A stretch of 64,000 nucleotides of DNA from Hyphomicrobiales bacterium (GTDB taxonomy: Bacteria; Pseudomonadota; Alphaproteobacteria; Rhizobiales; Beijerinckiaceae), in the NCBI GenBank assembly GCA_930633495.1, contig CAKNFJ010000001.1, forward strand, positions 1,488,001 through 1,552,000, written 5' to 3'. Under the pieces are notes generated by a model, which worked only from the letters and a program-made list of their open reading frames with translations, did no database searches and had not been told where the DNA came from. Below, piece after piece: positions 52,348 through 62,970 of the stretch. Each line of letters opens with the position of its first letter. The stretch's first letter is position 1. The translations under genes and the position numbers were made by a program.

Positions 52348-53250
52348 TCAGGCGGCCTGCCCGGCCACCTCCAGAACCGCCGCGCGAATCCGCGCGGCGA
52401 AATCCAACGCGACGGCCGAGCGGAAGCGGCCGGCTCCCCAGATGATGGCGATGTCGTAGGTCACCGTCGGCCTGAGCGGCCGGACCTCGACGCCCTTGCC
52501 GCGATATTCCGCCGCCGTGAACGGATCGACCACCGAAAGCCCCGCACCGGCCGCAACGAGCCCGCAAGCGATCATCGACAGTGGAGTCTCGACCCGCGTC
52601 TGGCGCGAAACACGATGGGCCGAGAAAAGGGCATCGATCCGGTAGCGCAGCTGCGTCGACTGCTCGAGCGAGATGAAGGGTTCGTCGACGAAATCCTCCG
52701 GCGTCAATTCGGCCTTGGCGGCGAGGCGATGCCCGGTCGGCAGCACGGCGACGGGCGCCATCGCAGGCAGGATCTCGATATCGATCCCCGGAAAATCCAG
52801 CGGGAGCTGCGCGAAGCCGAGCTCGCAGAAGCCCGAGGTGACCCAGTCCACGACCTGCGAGGAGATGCTGCCATAGAGCGCGATCTCCAGATCCGGCTTC
52901 TGCTTGAGATAGCTGCCGACGACCCGCGGCAGGAAGCCGACATTGAACGCCGGCAGCGCCGCCACGCGTAGCGAACCGGCCCGCCCGTCGCGCAGGTTGC
53001 GGGCCGCGTTCTCGATACGCTCCAGCCCGACGAACTGGCGCTCGACCTCGCGATAGAGTGACAGCGCCTCATTCGTAGGCACGAGCCGCGCGCCCCGCTT
53101 CACGAACAGCGTTAGCCCCAGCGCGTATTGCAGGTCCTGGATCAGGCGCGTCACCGCCGGTTGCGTGACATTCAGCGCCTGTGCCGCGGCGGTGACACCG
53201 CCGGTCACGATCACCGTGCGGAAAGCCTCGATCTGGCGCGGATTCAGCAT
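52348..53250 (-). CDS. LysR-family transcriptional regulator
   Basis: 300 residues. LysR HTH (PRQIEAFRTVIVTGGVTAAAQALNVTQPAVTRLIQDLQYALG), co-inducer domain from LRVAALPAFNVGFLPRVV. I chose ATG 53250 (MLNPRQIEAF) because GGAGAAG precedes it; the frame upstream to 53289 is not conserved. Divergent from the importer/flavoenzyme operon starting at 53373 and its likely regulator. The 122-base gap contains GATTT...AAATC and ATTTCG...CGAAA partial repeats that could be its site. Confidence 0.9.
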   Translation of the reverse strand: MLNPRQIEAFRTVIVTGGVTAAAQALNVTQPAVTRLIQDLQYALGLTLFVKRGARLVPTNEALSLYREVERQFVGLERIENAARNLRDGRAGSLRVAALPAFNVGFLPRVVGSYLKQKPDLEIALYGSISSQVVDWVTSGFCELGFAQLPLDFPGIDIEILPAMAPVAVLPTGHRLAAKAELTPEDFVDEPFISLEQSTQLRYRIDALFSAHRVSRQTRVETPLSMIACGLVAAGAGLSVVDPFTAAEYRGKGVEVRPLRPTVTYDIAIIWGAGRFRSAVALDFAARIRAAVLEVAGQAA

Positions 53251-53372
53251 GATGGCTTCTCCTCCGAGCCGGACATAACATTTCGGCATGGACTACGCGA
53301 AACATTCGATTTGACCAGTTCGAAATCAGCCCCGAACCTAGCGGCATCACTCGAAAACGAGGAGGGGATCCC

Positions 53373-54407
53373 GTGAAGCTTGCCATCACATTCGCTCTTG
53401 TCGCTGGAACCGCGCTCGCCGGCTCCGCCGCTTTCGCCCAGCAGAAGACGCTCTACGTCGCCGGCTATGGCGGCTCCTACGAACAAACCATGCGCAAGGA
53501 GGTCATCCCGGCCTTCGAGAAGCAGGCCAACGTCAAGATCGAATACGTCGCCGGCAATTCGACCGACACGCTCGCCAAGCTGCAGGCGCAGAAGGGCAAC
53601 CAGCAGATCGATGTCGCCATCGTCGACGACGGCCCGGCCTATCAGGCCGTCGCGCTCGGCTTCTGCGGCACGCTCACCGACGCGCCCATCTACAAGGACG
53701 TGGCGCCGGTGATGAAGTTCAAATCGAACAAGGGCGTGGGGCTGGGCCTCGTCGGCACCGGCCTGTTCTACAACAAGAAGGTGTTCGACGAGAACAAGTG
53801 GCCGGCGCCGACCTCGTGGGAAGATCTGAAATCGAAGACCTACGGCAAGAAGATCGTCGTCCCGCCGATCAACAACACCTACGGCCTGCATGCGCTGATC
53901 GCCTTCGCTCAGCTCGGCGGCGGCGGCGAAAGCAACATCGAGCCCGGCTTCAAGGCGTTCAAGACGGACATCAACCCGAACATCGTCGCCTATGAGCCTT
54001 CCCCGGCGAAGATGACGGAGCTGTTCCAGAGCGGCCAGGCCGTTCTCGGCGTCTGGGGCTCAGGCCGCGTCAAGGCCTTCGCCGATACCGGATTCCCGGT
54101 CGCCTTCGTCTATCCGAAGGAAGGCGGCTATGCGCTGGGCGTCGCCGCCTGCCCGGTCGAGGGCTCGAAGAATGCGGCCGAGGCCAATGCCTTCATCCAG
54201 TTCATGCTCTCGCCCCCGATCCAGAAGATCATGGCGACCGGCGCCGGCTTCGGCCCCGCCAACACGACCGTGACCCTGACGCCGGACGAGCAGAAGGGAT
54301 TGCCCTATGGCGAGGAGGTCAAGAAGCTCAAGGCCGTCGACTGGGACATCACCAACGACAAGCGTGAGGAGTGGACCAAGCGCTGGAACCGCGAGATCGA
54401 GCGGTAA
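53373..54407 (+). CDS. Periplasmic binding protein, PotD/spermidine-type (family 1)
   Basis: 344 residues. Sec signal MKLAITFALVAGTALAGSA ending AFAQ. Mature features of Fe3+/polyamine/opine-type binding proteins: TLYVAGYGGSYEQTMRKEVIPAFEK, TSWEDLKSKTYGKKIVVPP, AVLGVWGSGRVKAF. The start is GTG at 53373 after a strong GAGGAGGGGA site. It feeds the ABC importer encoded next. Given the oxidases downstream, the ligand may be an amino acid, opine or imino acid rather than a polyamine. Confidence 0.9.
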   Translation: MKLAITFALVAGTALAGSAAFAQQKTLYVAGYGGSYEQTMRKEVIPAFEKQANVKIEYVAGNSTDTLAKLQAQKGNQQIDVAIVDDGPAYQAVALGFCGTLTDAPIYKDVAPVMKFKSNKGVGLGLVGTGLFYNKKVFDENKWPAPTSWEDLKSKTYGKKIVVPPINNTYGLHALIAFAQLGGGGESNIEPGFKAFKTDINPNIVAYEPSPAKMTELFQSGQAVLGVWGSGRVKAFADTGFPVAFVYPKEGGYALGVAACPVEGSKNAAEANAFIQFMLSPPIQKIMATGAGFGPANTTVTLTPDEQKGLPYGEEVKKLKAVDWDITNDKREEWTKRWNREIER

Positions 54408-54425
54408 GACCGGCCCGAAGCCGTC

Positions 54426-54515
54426 ATTCTCGGGCGTCGCCCCGCGACGACCCGAGAATCTCACGACGGTTCACTCGCCCGGCTTGCACGAGATGGTCGG
54501 GGCAAGCCCGACCAT
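54426..54515 (+). repeat. Two tandem palindromes between binding-protein and ATPase genes
   Basis: First: ATTCTCGGG-CGTCGC ... GCGACG-A-CCCGAGAAT at 54426-54459, a 15-bp stem with a three-base loop and one bulge. Second: ATGGTCGGG (54493-54501) with CCCGACCAT (54507-54515) and loop GCAAG. Both have the look of dispersed intergenic palindromes common in Hyphomicrobiales genomes. Here they probably protect the binding-protein mRNA and lower expression of the downstream genes. Confidence 0.6.
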
Positions 54516-54550
54516 GACGCCCGCGCTCAAGCAGAAGTCGTCTGGAATCC

Positions 54551-55590
<1,040 letters not shown>

Positions 55591-55594
<4 letters not shown>

Positions 55595-56457
55595 GCCAGG
55601 CCGTCCCCGCCCGCACGACGCCCTACTGGATGACGGGTCCGGCACTCGCCGTCTTCCTCGGCCTCGTCATCATCCCGCTCGGCATGACGGTGCTGCTCGC
55701 CTTCTACGATTGGGGCCAATACAAGGGCATCGTCGCCGAGTTCACGCTGAAGAATTTCCGCGAAATCTTCAGCGACAGCTATTTCCTCGAAGTCTTCCTA
55801 CGCACCCTGCGCATCGCGGTTCTGGTGACGCTGTTCGCCATCCTGATCGGCGTGCCCGAGGCCTATATCCTCAACCGCATGTCGCCGGCCTGGCGCGGCA
55901 TCTGCCTGCTCGCGATCATCGGGCCGCTTCTGGTCTCGGTGGTGGCGCGCACGCTCGGCTGGGCGCTGCTACTCGGCTCGAACGGGCTGGTCAACCGAGG
56001 GCTGATGGCGCTCGGGCTCATCGGCCAGCCGCTCGAATTCATGTTCACTGAGACCGGCGTGGTGATCGCGCTCGTCCATGTGCTCATCCCCTTCATGATC
56101 CTCGCGGTCTGGGCCTCGCTGCAGCGGCTCGATCCGCAGATCGAGAACGCGGCGCTCTCGCTCGGCGCCGGCCGCCTGACGATCTGGCGGCGCGTGATCC
56201 TACCTCAGATCGTGCCGGGCATCCTCTCGGGCTCGATCATCGTCTTCGCGCTAGCGGCGAGCGCTTTCGCCTCGCCCGCGATCATCGGCGGCCGGCGGCT
56301 CAAGGTCGCGGCGACGCTGGCCTATGACGAGTTCCTGAACACGCTGAACTGGCCGCTCGGCGCCGCCGTCGCCGTCCTGCTGCTGGCCGCCCTGGTCATC
56401 CTCACTGTCGGCGCCAACCGGCTGGTCGAGCGCCGCTATGCACAGGTGTTCGAATGA
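55591..56457 (+). CDS. ABC importer permease, PotB type
   Basis: 288 residues with six helices (ALAVFLGLVIIPLGMTVLLAF first) and the EAA loop ENAALSLGAGRLTIWRRVILPQIVPGI. It belongs to the spermidine/putrescine-opine permease family. Overlaps both neighbours by four bases. Confidence 0.92.
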
Positions 56458-57254
56458 GCCGCAACGGTCCCTTTGCCATCCTGTTCCATGCGCTCTTCAT
56501 CGTCTTCATGCTGGCGCCGCTGGTGGTGGTCTGCCTCGTCGCCTTCACGCCGGAGGGCTATCTCTCGCTCCCCGGCAAGGTCTGGAGCCTGCGCTGGTTC
56601 AAGGCGATCCTGGATTATCCCGAATTCCTGCGCGCCTTCCGCGACTCGCTCTGGCTGGCCGCGCTGTCCTCGACGGTCGCGATCGGGCTTGCCGTGCCGG
56701 CCGCGCTCGCCATTGCCCGCTATCGCTTCCCCGGCCGCGAGGCGATGACGGCGCTGTTCATGTCGCCGCTGATGGTGCCGCATGTCGTGCTGGGCATCGC
56801 CTTCCTGCGCTTCTTCACGCAGATCGGCCTCTCCGGGACCTTTCTCGGGCTGGTGCTGAGCCATATCATCGTGATCATTCCCTTCGCGCTGCGCCTCGTG
56901 CTCGCCGCCTCCTATGGCATCGACCGGCGCATCGAGCATGCCGCCATCTCGCTCGGCGCGAGCCCTGCCGTGGTCTTCCGGCGGGTGACGCTGCCGCTGA
57001 TCTTGCCCGGCGTCGTCTCGGGCTGGCTGCTCGCCGCGATCAATTCCTTCGACGAGGTGACGATGACCGTCTTCATCGCCTCGCCGGCAACCACCACGCT
57101 GCCCGTCCGGATGTTCCTCTACATCCAGGACAATATCGACCCGCTCATCGCAGCCGTCTCCGCCTGCCTGATCGCCCTGACCGCCATCCTGCTGATGGCG
57201 CTCGACAGGCTCTTCGGACTCGACCGGCTGTTCGTCGGAACCGGAAAAGGCTGA
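56454..57254 (+). CDS. ABC importer permease, PotC type
   Basis: 266 residues with six helices (ILFHALFIVFMLAPLVVVCLV first) and the EAA loop EHAAISLGASPAVVFRRVTLPLILPGV. Second permease of the heterodimer. Coupled to PotB; followed after five bases by the flavoenzyme gene, which ties import to oxidation. Confidence 0.92.
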   Translation: MSRNGPFAILFHALFIVFMLAPLVVVCLVAFTPEGYLSLPGKVWSLRWFKAILDYPEFLRAFRDSLWLAALSSTVAIGLAVPAALAIARYRFPGREAMTALFMSPLMVPHVVLGIAFLRFFTQIGLSGTFLGLVLSHIIVIIPFALRLVLAASYGIDRRIEHAAISLGASPAVVFRRVTLPLILPGVVSGWLLAAINSFDEVTMTVFIASPATTTLPVRMFLYIQDNIDPLIAAVSACLIALTAILLMALDRLFGLDRLFVGTGKG

Positions 57255-57259
57255 CCCTC

Positions 57260-58387
57260 GTGCCCATTCCTCCCAAAGAACCCGATGTCGCCGTGATCGG
57301 CGGCGGCGTGGTCGGCGGCGCCATTGCGCTCGGCCTCGCCCGCAACGGCGCCAAGGTCGCGATCCTCGATGAAGGCGATACAGCCTTCCGGGCCTCGCGC
57401 GGCAATTTCGCGCTGGTCTGGGTGCAGTCCAAGGGCTTCGGCATGCCCGATTACGCGCTCTGGTCGCGCCGCTCCGCCGATAGCTGGCACGAGCTCGCCG
57501 CTTCGCTCGCCGGCGAGACCGGGATCGATGTCGCCCATAGCCAGCCGGGCGGCTTCATGCTCTGCCTGTCGGAGGAGGAGCTCGACAAGCGCGTCGACGC
57601 CATGCGCCGCCTCCATAACAGCCGGCCGCTCACCGACTTCCCTTATGAAGTGCTCGACCATGCCGAGACCAAGCGGTGCCTGCCCGCCATCGGAAAGGAC
57701 GTGGTCGGCTCGCTCTATTCCCCGCTCGACGGCCATGTGAATTCGCTGAAGCTGTTCCGGGCGCTGCGCGAGGCGACGGTCCGGCGTGGCGTCGACTATC
57801 GCCCGAACAGCCCGGTCGAGAGCATCGTGCCGAAGGATGGCGGCTTCGCCATCACCGGCCCCTGGGGCGAGATGCGCGCCGGCAAGGTCGTGCTCTGCGC
57901 CGGGCTCGGCAATGCGCGGCTCGCGCCGATGGTCGGGCTCGATGCTCCGGTGAAACCGAGCAAGGGCCAGATCATCGTCACCGAGAAGACCGAACCCTTC
58001 CTGCACAATCCGATGGTCACGGTGCGCCAGACCGACGAAGGCGGCGTGATGATCGGCGACAGCCAGGAGGATCGCGGCTTCGATACCGTCGTCGGCCAGC
58101 CGATTCTCTCGACCATGGCGGAGCGGGCCGTGAAGATGTTCCCGCGCCTTGCCGGCCTCAATGTCGTCCGCACCTGGTCGGCGCTGCGCGTGATGAGCCC
58201 CGACGGCTTCCCGATCTACGACCAGTCCGAAAGCCATCCCGGCGCCTTCGTCGTCACCTGCCATTCCGGCGTGACGCTCGCCGCCAACCATGTCCTGACG
58301 CTCGCGCCCGCGATCCTCGCCGGCACCTTGCCGGAGAGCGTCGCGAGCTTCACCGCACGGAGGTTCCATGTTCCGGCCCATAGCTGA
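57260..58387 (+). CDS. DAO-family FAD oxidoreductase (amino/imino-acid oxidase-like, 1)
   Basis: 375 residues. FAD site VAVIGGGVVGGAIALGLARNG, substrate-domain region, and C-terminal CHSGVTLAANHVL. It resembles D-amino-acid dehydrogenase, opine oxidase OoxB and HcnC-type subunits. The start is GTG at 57260 (VPIPPKEPDVAVIGGG). Its end overlaps the 2Fe-2S subunit gene by 20 bases, so it probably forms a complex with the next two products. Confidence 0.88.
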   Translation: MPIPPKEPDVAVIGGGVVGGAIALGLARNGAKVAILDEGDTAFRASRGNFALVWVQSKGFGMPDYALWSRRSADSWHELAASLAGETGIDVAHSQPGGFMLCLSEEELDKRVDAMRRLHNSRPLTDFPYEVLDHAETKRCLPAIGKDVVGSLYSPLDGHVNSLKLFRALREATVRRGVDYRPNSPVESIVPKDGGFAITGPWGEMRAGKVVLCAGLGNARLAPMVGLDAPVKPSKGQIIVTEKTEPFLHNPMVTVRQTDEGGVMIGDSQEDRGFDTVVGQPILSTMAERAVKMFPRLAGLNVVRTWSALRVMSPDGFPIYDQSESHPGAFVVTCHSGVTLAANHVLTLAPAILAGTLPESVASFTARRFHVPAHS

Positions 58388-58676
58388 CCTTGCTGCGAGC
58401 GGGGAGCTGAGCTTCACCTTCGACGGCCGGCCGCTGACGGCACGCGCGGGCGACACCGTCGCCGCCGCCCTGCTCACCAACGGCATCACCGCCTGCCGCG
58501 AGACACCGGTCTCCGACACGCCGCGCGCGCCTTATTGCCTGATGGGGGTCTGCTTCGACTGCCTCGTCGTCATCGACGGCATCGGCAACCGGCAGGGCTG
58601 CCTCGTGCCGCTCGTCGAGGGCATGCGCATCGAGACCCAGCATGGCCGCCGCCATCTCACGGAGGCCGCGGAATGA
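58368..58676 (+). CDS. 2Fe-2S subunit, HcnA/OoxA-small-type
   Basis: 102 residues. Cysteine pattern TACRETP, then APYCLMGVCFDCLVVI and NRQGCLVP, the arrangement of the plant-ferredoxin-like 2Fe-2S subunit (Fer2_4) of hydrogen-cyanide synthase, proline/hydroxyproline and opine dehydrogenases. It passes electrons from the flavin subunit. Stop overlaps the next start (ATGA). Confidence 0.9.
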   Translation: MFRPIADLAASGELSFTFDGRPLTARAGDTVAAALLTNGITACRETPVSDTPRAPYCLMGVCFDCLVVIDGIGNRQGCLVPLVEGMRIETQHGRRHLTEAAE

Positions 58677-60127
58677 CTCCGATCGCCAGCATCGAACAGC
58701 TTGCCGAAACCTATGACCTCCTCGTCGTCGGTGCAGGCCCGGCCGGTCTCTCCGCCGCCGCGCGTGCCGCCGAGCTCGGCCTCTCCGTCCTGCTCACCGA
58801 CGAGAATCCGGCGCCGGGCGGCCAGATCTACCGCGCGGTGACCACGACGCCGGTCAAGAACCGCGCCATCCTCGGCGAGGACTATTGGCGCGGCGCGGAT
58901 ATCGTCGCGCGCTTCGGGCGCTCGCAAGCCGCTTATGCCCCGCGCTGCACCGTCTGGTCGATCGGCCCCGACGAGACCGCGCCCGGCACCTTCGAACTCG
59001 GCCTCTCGCTCGACGGCAAGGCCCGCATCATCGGCGCCAGGCAAGTGATCCTCGCCACCGGCGCGCAGGAGCGGCCCTTCCCGATCCCCGGCTGGACCTT
59101 GCCCGGCGTGATGACGGCGGGCGCCGCCCAGATCGCCCTCAAATCCGCCGGCGCCATTCCGGCAGGGCGCACGGTCATCGCCGGCTGTGGCCCCCTGCTC
59201 TACCTGCTGGCAGGCCAGCTCGCGGCAGCCGGCTGCCAGATCGCCGCCGTGCTCGACACGACGCCATCCGCCAACTGGTCGAAGGCGCTTGGCCATCTGC
59301 CGGACTTCCTGCGCTCGCCCTATCTCGCCAAGGGCCTCAAGCTGATGGCGGCGGCGCGGCGCAAGCTGCGCTTCGTCTCCGGCGTGACCGGGCTGACGGC
59401 GACCGGCGACGGAAAGCTCGGCTCGGTCCAGTTCGAACAGGGCGGCCGGACCGGCACCATCGCCTGCGACACGCTGCTGCTGCATCAGGGCGTGATCCCG
59501 AGCGTCAACTTCTCCAATGCCGCCGGCTGCGCCCATGATTTCGACGTGGAGCAGCATGCCTGGGTGCCGCGCGTGGATGCCTGGTTCGCCTCGACCGTGC
59601 CCGGCATCGCCATCGCCGGTGACGGCGCCGGCATCGGCGGCGCGGAAAGCGCCGCCCTGCGCGGCGAGATCGCGGCCTTTGGCACCGCGTCGCGGCTCGG
59701 CAAGCTCAACGAATCCGAGCGCGACCGGCAAGCGGCACCGATCCGCAGCGAGCTTGAAAAGAAACTGCGCGGCCGGCGCTTCCTCGACCTGCTCTACAAG
59801 CCGGCGCCGCAATTCCTGGCGCCGCCCAAGGACGAGACCATCATTTGCCGCTGCGAGGAGGTCACGGCCGGTCAGGTCCGCGACGCAGCGAGACGCCTCG
59901 GCGTCACCGGCCCCAACCAGATGAAGGCCTTCCTGCGTTGCGGCATGGGCCCCTGCCAGGGCCGTCTCTGTGGCCCGACCGTGGTCGAATTGATCGCCGA
60001 AACGCGCGGCACCACCCCGGCCGAGACCGGCTACTACCGCCTGCGCCCGCCGATCAAGCCGGTGACGCTGGCCGAGTTGGCCGCCCTGCCACAGACCGAG
60101 GCCTCGGTGAAGGCGGTCGTGCGATGA
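58673..60127 (+). CDS. FAD/NAD(P)-linked subunit with BFD-type 2Fe-2S domain, HcnB/OoxA-like
   Basis: 484 residues. FAD motif LLVVGAGPAGLSAAARAAELG, second dinucleotide site TVIAGCGPLLYLLAGQLA and ATGAQERPFPIPGWTLPGV, then a C-terminal BFD-like Fe-S domain (IICRCEEVTAGQVRDAA; FLRCGMGPCQGRLCGPTV). Middle subunit of HcnABC/opine-oxidase-type complexes. The start is ATG 58673, overlapping the previous stop. With its partners it would make a three-subunit dehydrogenase. Confidence 0.9.
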   Translation: MTPIASIEQLAETYDLLVVGAGPAGLSAAARAAELGLSVLLTDENPAPGGQIYRAVTTTPVKNRAILGEDYWRGADIVARFGRSQAAYAPRCTVWSIGPDETAPGTFELGLSLDGKARIIGARQVILATGAQERPFPIPGWTLPGVMTAGAAQIALKSAGAIPAGRTVIAGCGPLLYLLAGQLAAAGCQIAAVLDTTPSANWSKALGHLPDFLRSPYLAKGLKLMAAARRKLRFVSGVTGLTATGDGKLGSVQFEQGGRTGTIACDTLLLHQGVIPSVNFSNAAGCAHDFDVEQHAWVPRVDAWFASTVPGIAIAGDGAGIGGAESAALRGEIAAFGTASRLGKLNESERDRQAAPIRSELEKKLRGRRFLDLLYKPAPQFLAPPKDETIICRCEEVTAGQVRDAARRLGVTGPNQMKAFLRCGMGPCQGRLCGPTVVELIAETRGTTPAETGYYRLRPPIKPVTLAELAALPQTEASVKAVVR

Positions 60128-61251
60128 GCGGAGACGGCCGCAGCGCTGATGTCATCGTCATCGGCGGCGGCATCCATGGCTGCTCGACCGCGCTGCATTG
60201 CGCGATGCGCGGGCTCTCGGTCATCCTGATCGAGAAGGATCATGCCGGGCGCCACGCCTCCGGCGTCAATGCCGGCGGCGTGCGCCAGCTTGCGCGTCAT
60301 GTCGCGGAAATCCCGCTTTCCAACGCCTCGATGGTGCTCTGGCACAACATTGCGGAGCTGGTCGACGACGATTGCGGCTTCACCAGCGACGGGCAGATCC
60401 TCGTTGCCGAGGACGAGGCCGATCTGGAGGGCTGCCGCGCCCGCGTCGCCGACCTGACGCTGCGCGGCTTCCATCATGAGGAGCTGATCGACGCCAAGGA
60501 ATTGCGCGCGATCGTTCCAGCCGTTTCCGAGACCTGCCCCGGCGGCGTGATCTCTCGCCGCGACGGCGCCGCCATTCCCTTGCGCGCGACGCAAGCCTTC
60601 AAGCGCAAGGCACAGAGCCTCGGCGTCGCCATCCGCGAGGGCGTGCGCGTGACCAAGGTCGAGCAGGACGGGGCGAACTGGCGCGTCGTCACCGATGTCG
60701 GCGACTTCCTTGGCGCTCGCATCGTCAATGCCGCCGGCGCCTGGGCCGACCGCATCGCCAACGATCTCGGCGAGCCCGTGCCGCTCGAAGTGATCGCGCC
60801 GATGCTGATGATCACGGCGCCTCTGCCGGCCTTCATCAAGCCCGTGGTGATCCTGCGCGGGCGCAAGCTCTCCTTCAAGCAGTTCGACAACGGCACGGTG
60901 CTGATCGGTGGCGGCCATCTCGGCACGCCCCTACGCGACGAGAACGTCACCCTGCTCGACTGGAAGAAGCTCGCGATCAGCGCCGGCACGGTCTGGGACC
61001 TCTTCCCGATCATGCGCGGCGCGCCGGTGGTGCGCGCCTGGGCCGGCATCGAGGCGCGCATGCCCGACGATCTCCCGGTCTTCGGCCGGAGCGCCAAGCA
61101 TGAGGGCGTCTATCACCAGTTCGGCTTCTCGGCCCATGGCTTCCAGCTTGGCCCCGGCGCCGGCGCGGTGATGGCCGAGATCATCGCAACCGGCCAGTCG
61201 AACGTGCCGATCGACGGCCTCGGCATCGCCCGCTTCAGCCCCAACCATTGA
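60124..61251 (+). CDS. DAO-family FAD oxidoreductase (2)
   Basis: 375 residues. FAD site VIVIGGGIHGCSTALHCAMRG and C-terminal QFGFSAHGFQLGPGAGAVMAE. A second, clearly different flavoprotein of the same family as the gene at 57260. One of the two is probably the beta subunit of the HcnABC-like complex and the other acts on a related or subsequent substrate. Overlaps the previous stop by four bases, so the operon is continuous. Confidence 0.88.
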   Translation: MSGDGRSADVIVIGGGIHGCSTALHCAMRGLSVILIEKDHAGRHASGVNAGGVRQLARHVAEIPLSNASMVLWHNIAELVDDDCGFTSDGQILVAEDEADLEGCRARVADLTLRGFHHEELIDAKELRAIVPAVSETCPGGVISRRDGAAIPLRATQAFKRKAQSLGVAIREGVRVTKVEQDGANWRVVTDVGDFLGARIVNAAGAWADRIANDLGEPVPLEVIAPMLMITAPLPAFIKPVVILRGRKLSFKQFDNGTVLIGGGHLGTPLRDENVTLLDWKKLAISAGTVWDLFPIMRGAPVVRAWAGIEARMPDDLPVFGRSAKHEGVYHQFGFSAHGFQLGPGAGAVMAEIIATGQSNVPIDGLGIARFSPNH

Positions 61252-61273
61252 GTTTCAACGCAGGAGAAGACCC

Positions 61274-61618
61274 ATGGCCATCAAGCGCTCCATCCGCACG
61301 CCGATCCAGAACCGCATCGTCGAGACCGGCAATCTCGTCTTCGTCGGTGGCGTCATCGCCGACGACACCACCCAGTCGATGGGCCCGCAGACCCAGAACA
61401 TCCTCGGCAAGATCGAGGGCTATCTCGGCGAGGTCGGGCTGGACCGCAAGGCGATCGTCGCCGCGCAGATCTTCGTCACCGACCTCTCCCAGAAGAAGGA
61501 GATGGACGCCGCCTGGACCGGCTTCTTCGGAGAGGACATGCCGACGCGCGCGACGGTCGGCGTCGCCGATCTCGGCGGCGGCGCGATGATCGAGGTGGTG
61601 GTCACCGCCGCGCGTTAA
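61274..61618 (+). CDS. RidA-family enamine/imine deaminase
   Basis: 114 residues of the YjgF/RidA fold (NRIVETGNLVFVGGVIADD; VVAAQIFVTDLSQKKEMDAAW; the active-site Arg in TRATVGVADLGGGAMIEVVV). RidA hydrolyses reactive imines formed by amino-acid oxidation, which supports the idea that the upstream flavoenzymes produce imino acids. Last gene of the operon, 22 bases after the second oxidase, followed by 228 bases with no gene. Confidence 0.92.
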   Translation: MAIKRSIRTPIQNRIVETGNLVFVGGVIADDTTQSMGPQTQNILGKIEGYLGEVGLDRKAIVAAQIFVTDLSQKKEMDAAWTGFFGEDMPTRATVGVADLGGGAMIEVVVTAAR

Positions 61619-61846
61619 GCGAAGCCGAGCAAATCCTCGCGCTCATACCAGGCATTGCGACGGTATGAGCGTCGACGGTCGGTTTCACGCAACCCTGTTG
61701 GAGAGAAAGCCGAGGCTCGAACGCAGGCTGGGCCGAGCGGGCACGAGCATGAGCCTTGCGAATGCCCCGTACCCGTTGCGGCGGCGCCACGCCCCTCGTC
61801 CCTCGCGCAACGGTGCATCGCCCGGACGAGCGCTCGATCCCCACGG

Positions 61847-62848
61847 CTAACCTGGTCTCGCTTCGTTGCGAAATCGACGCGGCGTGGTCCCGGACATCCG
61901 GCGGAATGCGCGTGTGAAATGCGCCGGGTCGGCATAGCCCGAGGCAAACGCCACGTCGATGACCTTGATGTCGGTAGAGCGCAAGAGTTTCGCCGCTTTT
62001 TCATATCGGGCGGCTTCGAGCAGATCCGAGTATGTAAGGCCCGCGGCCGAGAGCTTGCGCTGAAGGCTCCTGACGCTGGTCCGTGCCATTTCCGCGATTT
62101 CGGCGACGGTCGGGATTCTTTCATCCAGATAGGCTGGCAACATCAATTTGAGAGAGCTGATGATTTCGCCCCCGTTGGCCTCGACGTCGCCTTCGGGAAA
62201 GCCAAACGGCGTATCGACGACCGGGCTGGGAACGCCCATCAATGCGAGCGGCACTTCGATCCACGAGGCGTGTTGCCCGGAGAGAAACCGCGTGTTCGGC
62301 CAGCAGGCCTGGGTTTCCAAGCTTGGGACGTACCGCGCCTCGAAAGCTATCGTGGTGGGTGCCCATTCCGGCCCGGCAAACTGCCGCACGATATGGATCA
62401 GAAAAATATTCTGCAGCCACTGTGAATGCTCGAGGTGAGCGAGACCCGCGGTGCCGATGAGCTTGCTGCATATCTTTATGTGATCATCGGCCCGTTCGAG
62501 CCATATGCTGAGAACATTGTCCTCTAGCGTTGCCCATTTGCAGATCTGCTGCAGAGCGGTGAACAGCGTCGGCGAGCACCCGATGATTCGCCTGAGCTGC
62601 GCGCTGAGGTGACAAAACTGAAGCCGCTTTGCCGCCTGAAATCCAAAATCAACGATACCTTGCGACCGCTGCGCTCTTTCGGCGAATTCGACCGCGCGTA
62701 GCAGCGGCATGAAATCGTCGGCCTTCTCCTCAAGCGAAGTGGGCAACCGGAGTTTTTCCAGCAGCGATACGGTGGGAGCGCCTATCTCATCGTGGATGCT
62801 GGTGAACGGGATGAGGAACTGACACCGTGCCAAAGGTATTTGGCTCAT
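61847..62848 (-). CDS. AraC-family regulator with Arabinose_bd-like N-terminus
   Basis: 333 residues. The N-terminal half resembles the AraC_binding_2/Arabinose_bd region of OruR/ArgR-type regulators (LLRAVEFAERAQRSQGIVDFG). The C-terminal HTH_18 domain contains TVAEIAEMARTSVRSLQRKLSAAGLTYSDLLEAARYEKAAKLL and VIDVAFASGYADPAHFTRAFRRMSGTTPRRFR. I took ATG 62848 (MSQIPLARC); 62866 is possible. Divergent from the small HTH gene. Confidence 0.88.
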   Translation of the reverse strand: MSQIPLARCQFLIPFTSIHDEIGAPTVSLLEKLRLPTSLEEKADDFMPLLRAVEFAERAQRSQGIVDFGFQAAKRLQFCHLSAQLRRIIGCSPTLFTALQQICKWATLEDNVLSIWLERADDHIKICSKLIGTAGLAHLEHSQWLQNIFLIHIVRQFAGPEWAPTTIAFEARYVPSLETQACWPNTRFLSGQHASWIEVPLALMGVPSPVVDTPFGFPEGDVEANGGEIISSLKLMLPAYLDERIPTVAEIAEMARTSVRSLQRKLSAAGLTYSDLLEAARYEKAAKLLRSTDIKVIDVAFASGYADPAHFTRAFRRMSGTTPRRFRNEARPG

Positions 62849-62970
62849 GATGTTCGCTTCCCCCAAGGTTGCAAAGTGGAACGCCGTTTCGGATCAGGAT
62901 CGGACCGCGGCGGACCCGTTCCCCCTGATAAAATCCTATACCGAACCCGATTTTGGCGGGCGATGGCCAG

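Noticed and set aside
51935..52567. Leftward open frame between the second YcaC-type gene and LysR
   Set aside because: Overlaps the LysR gene in another phase and its product has no domain features.
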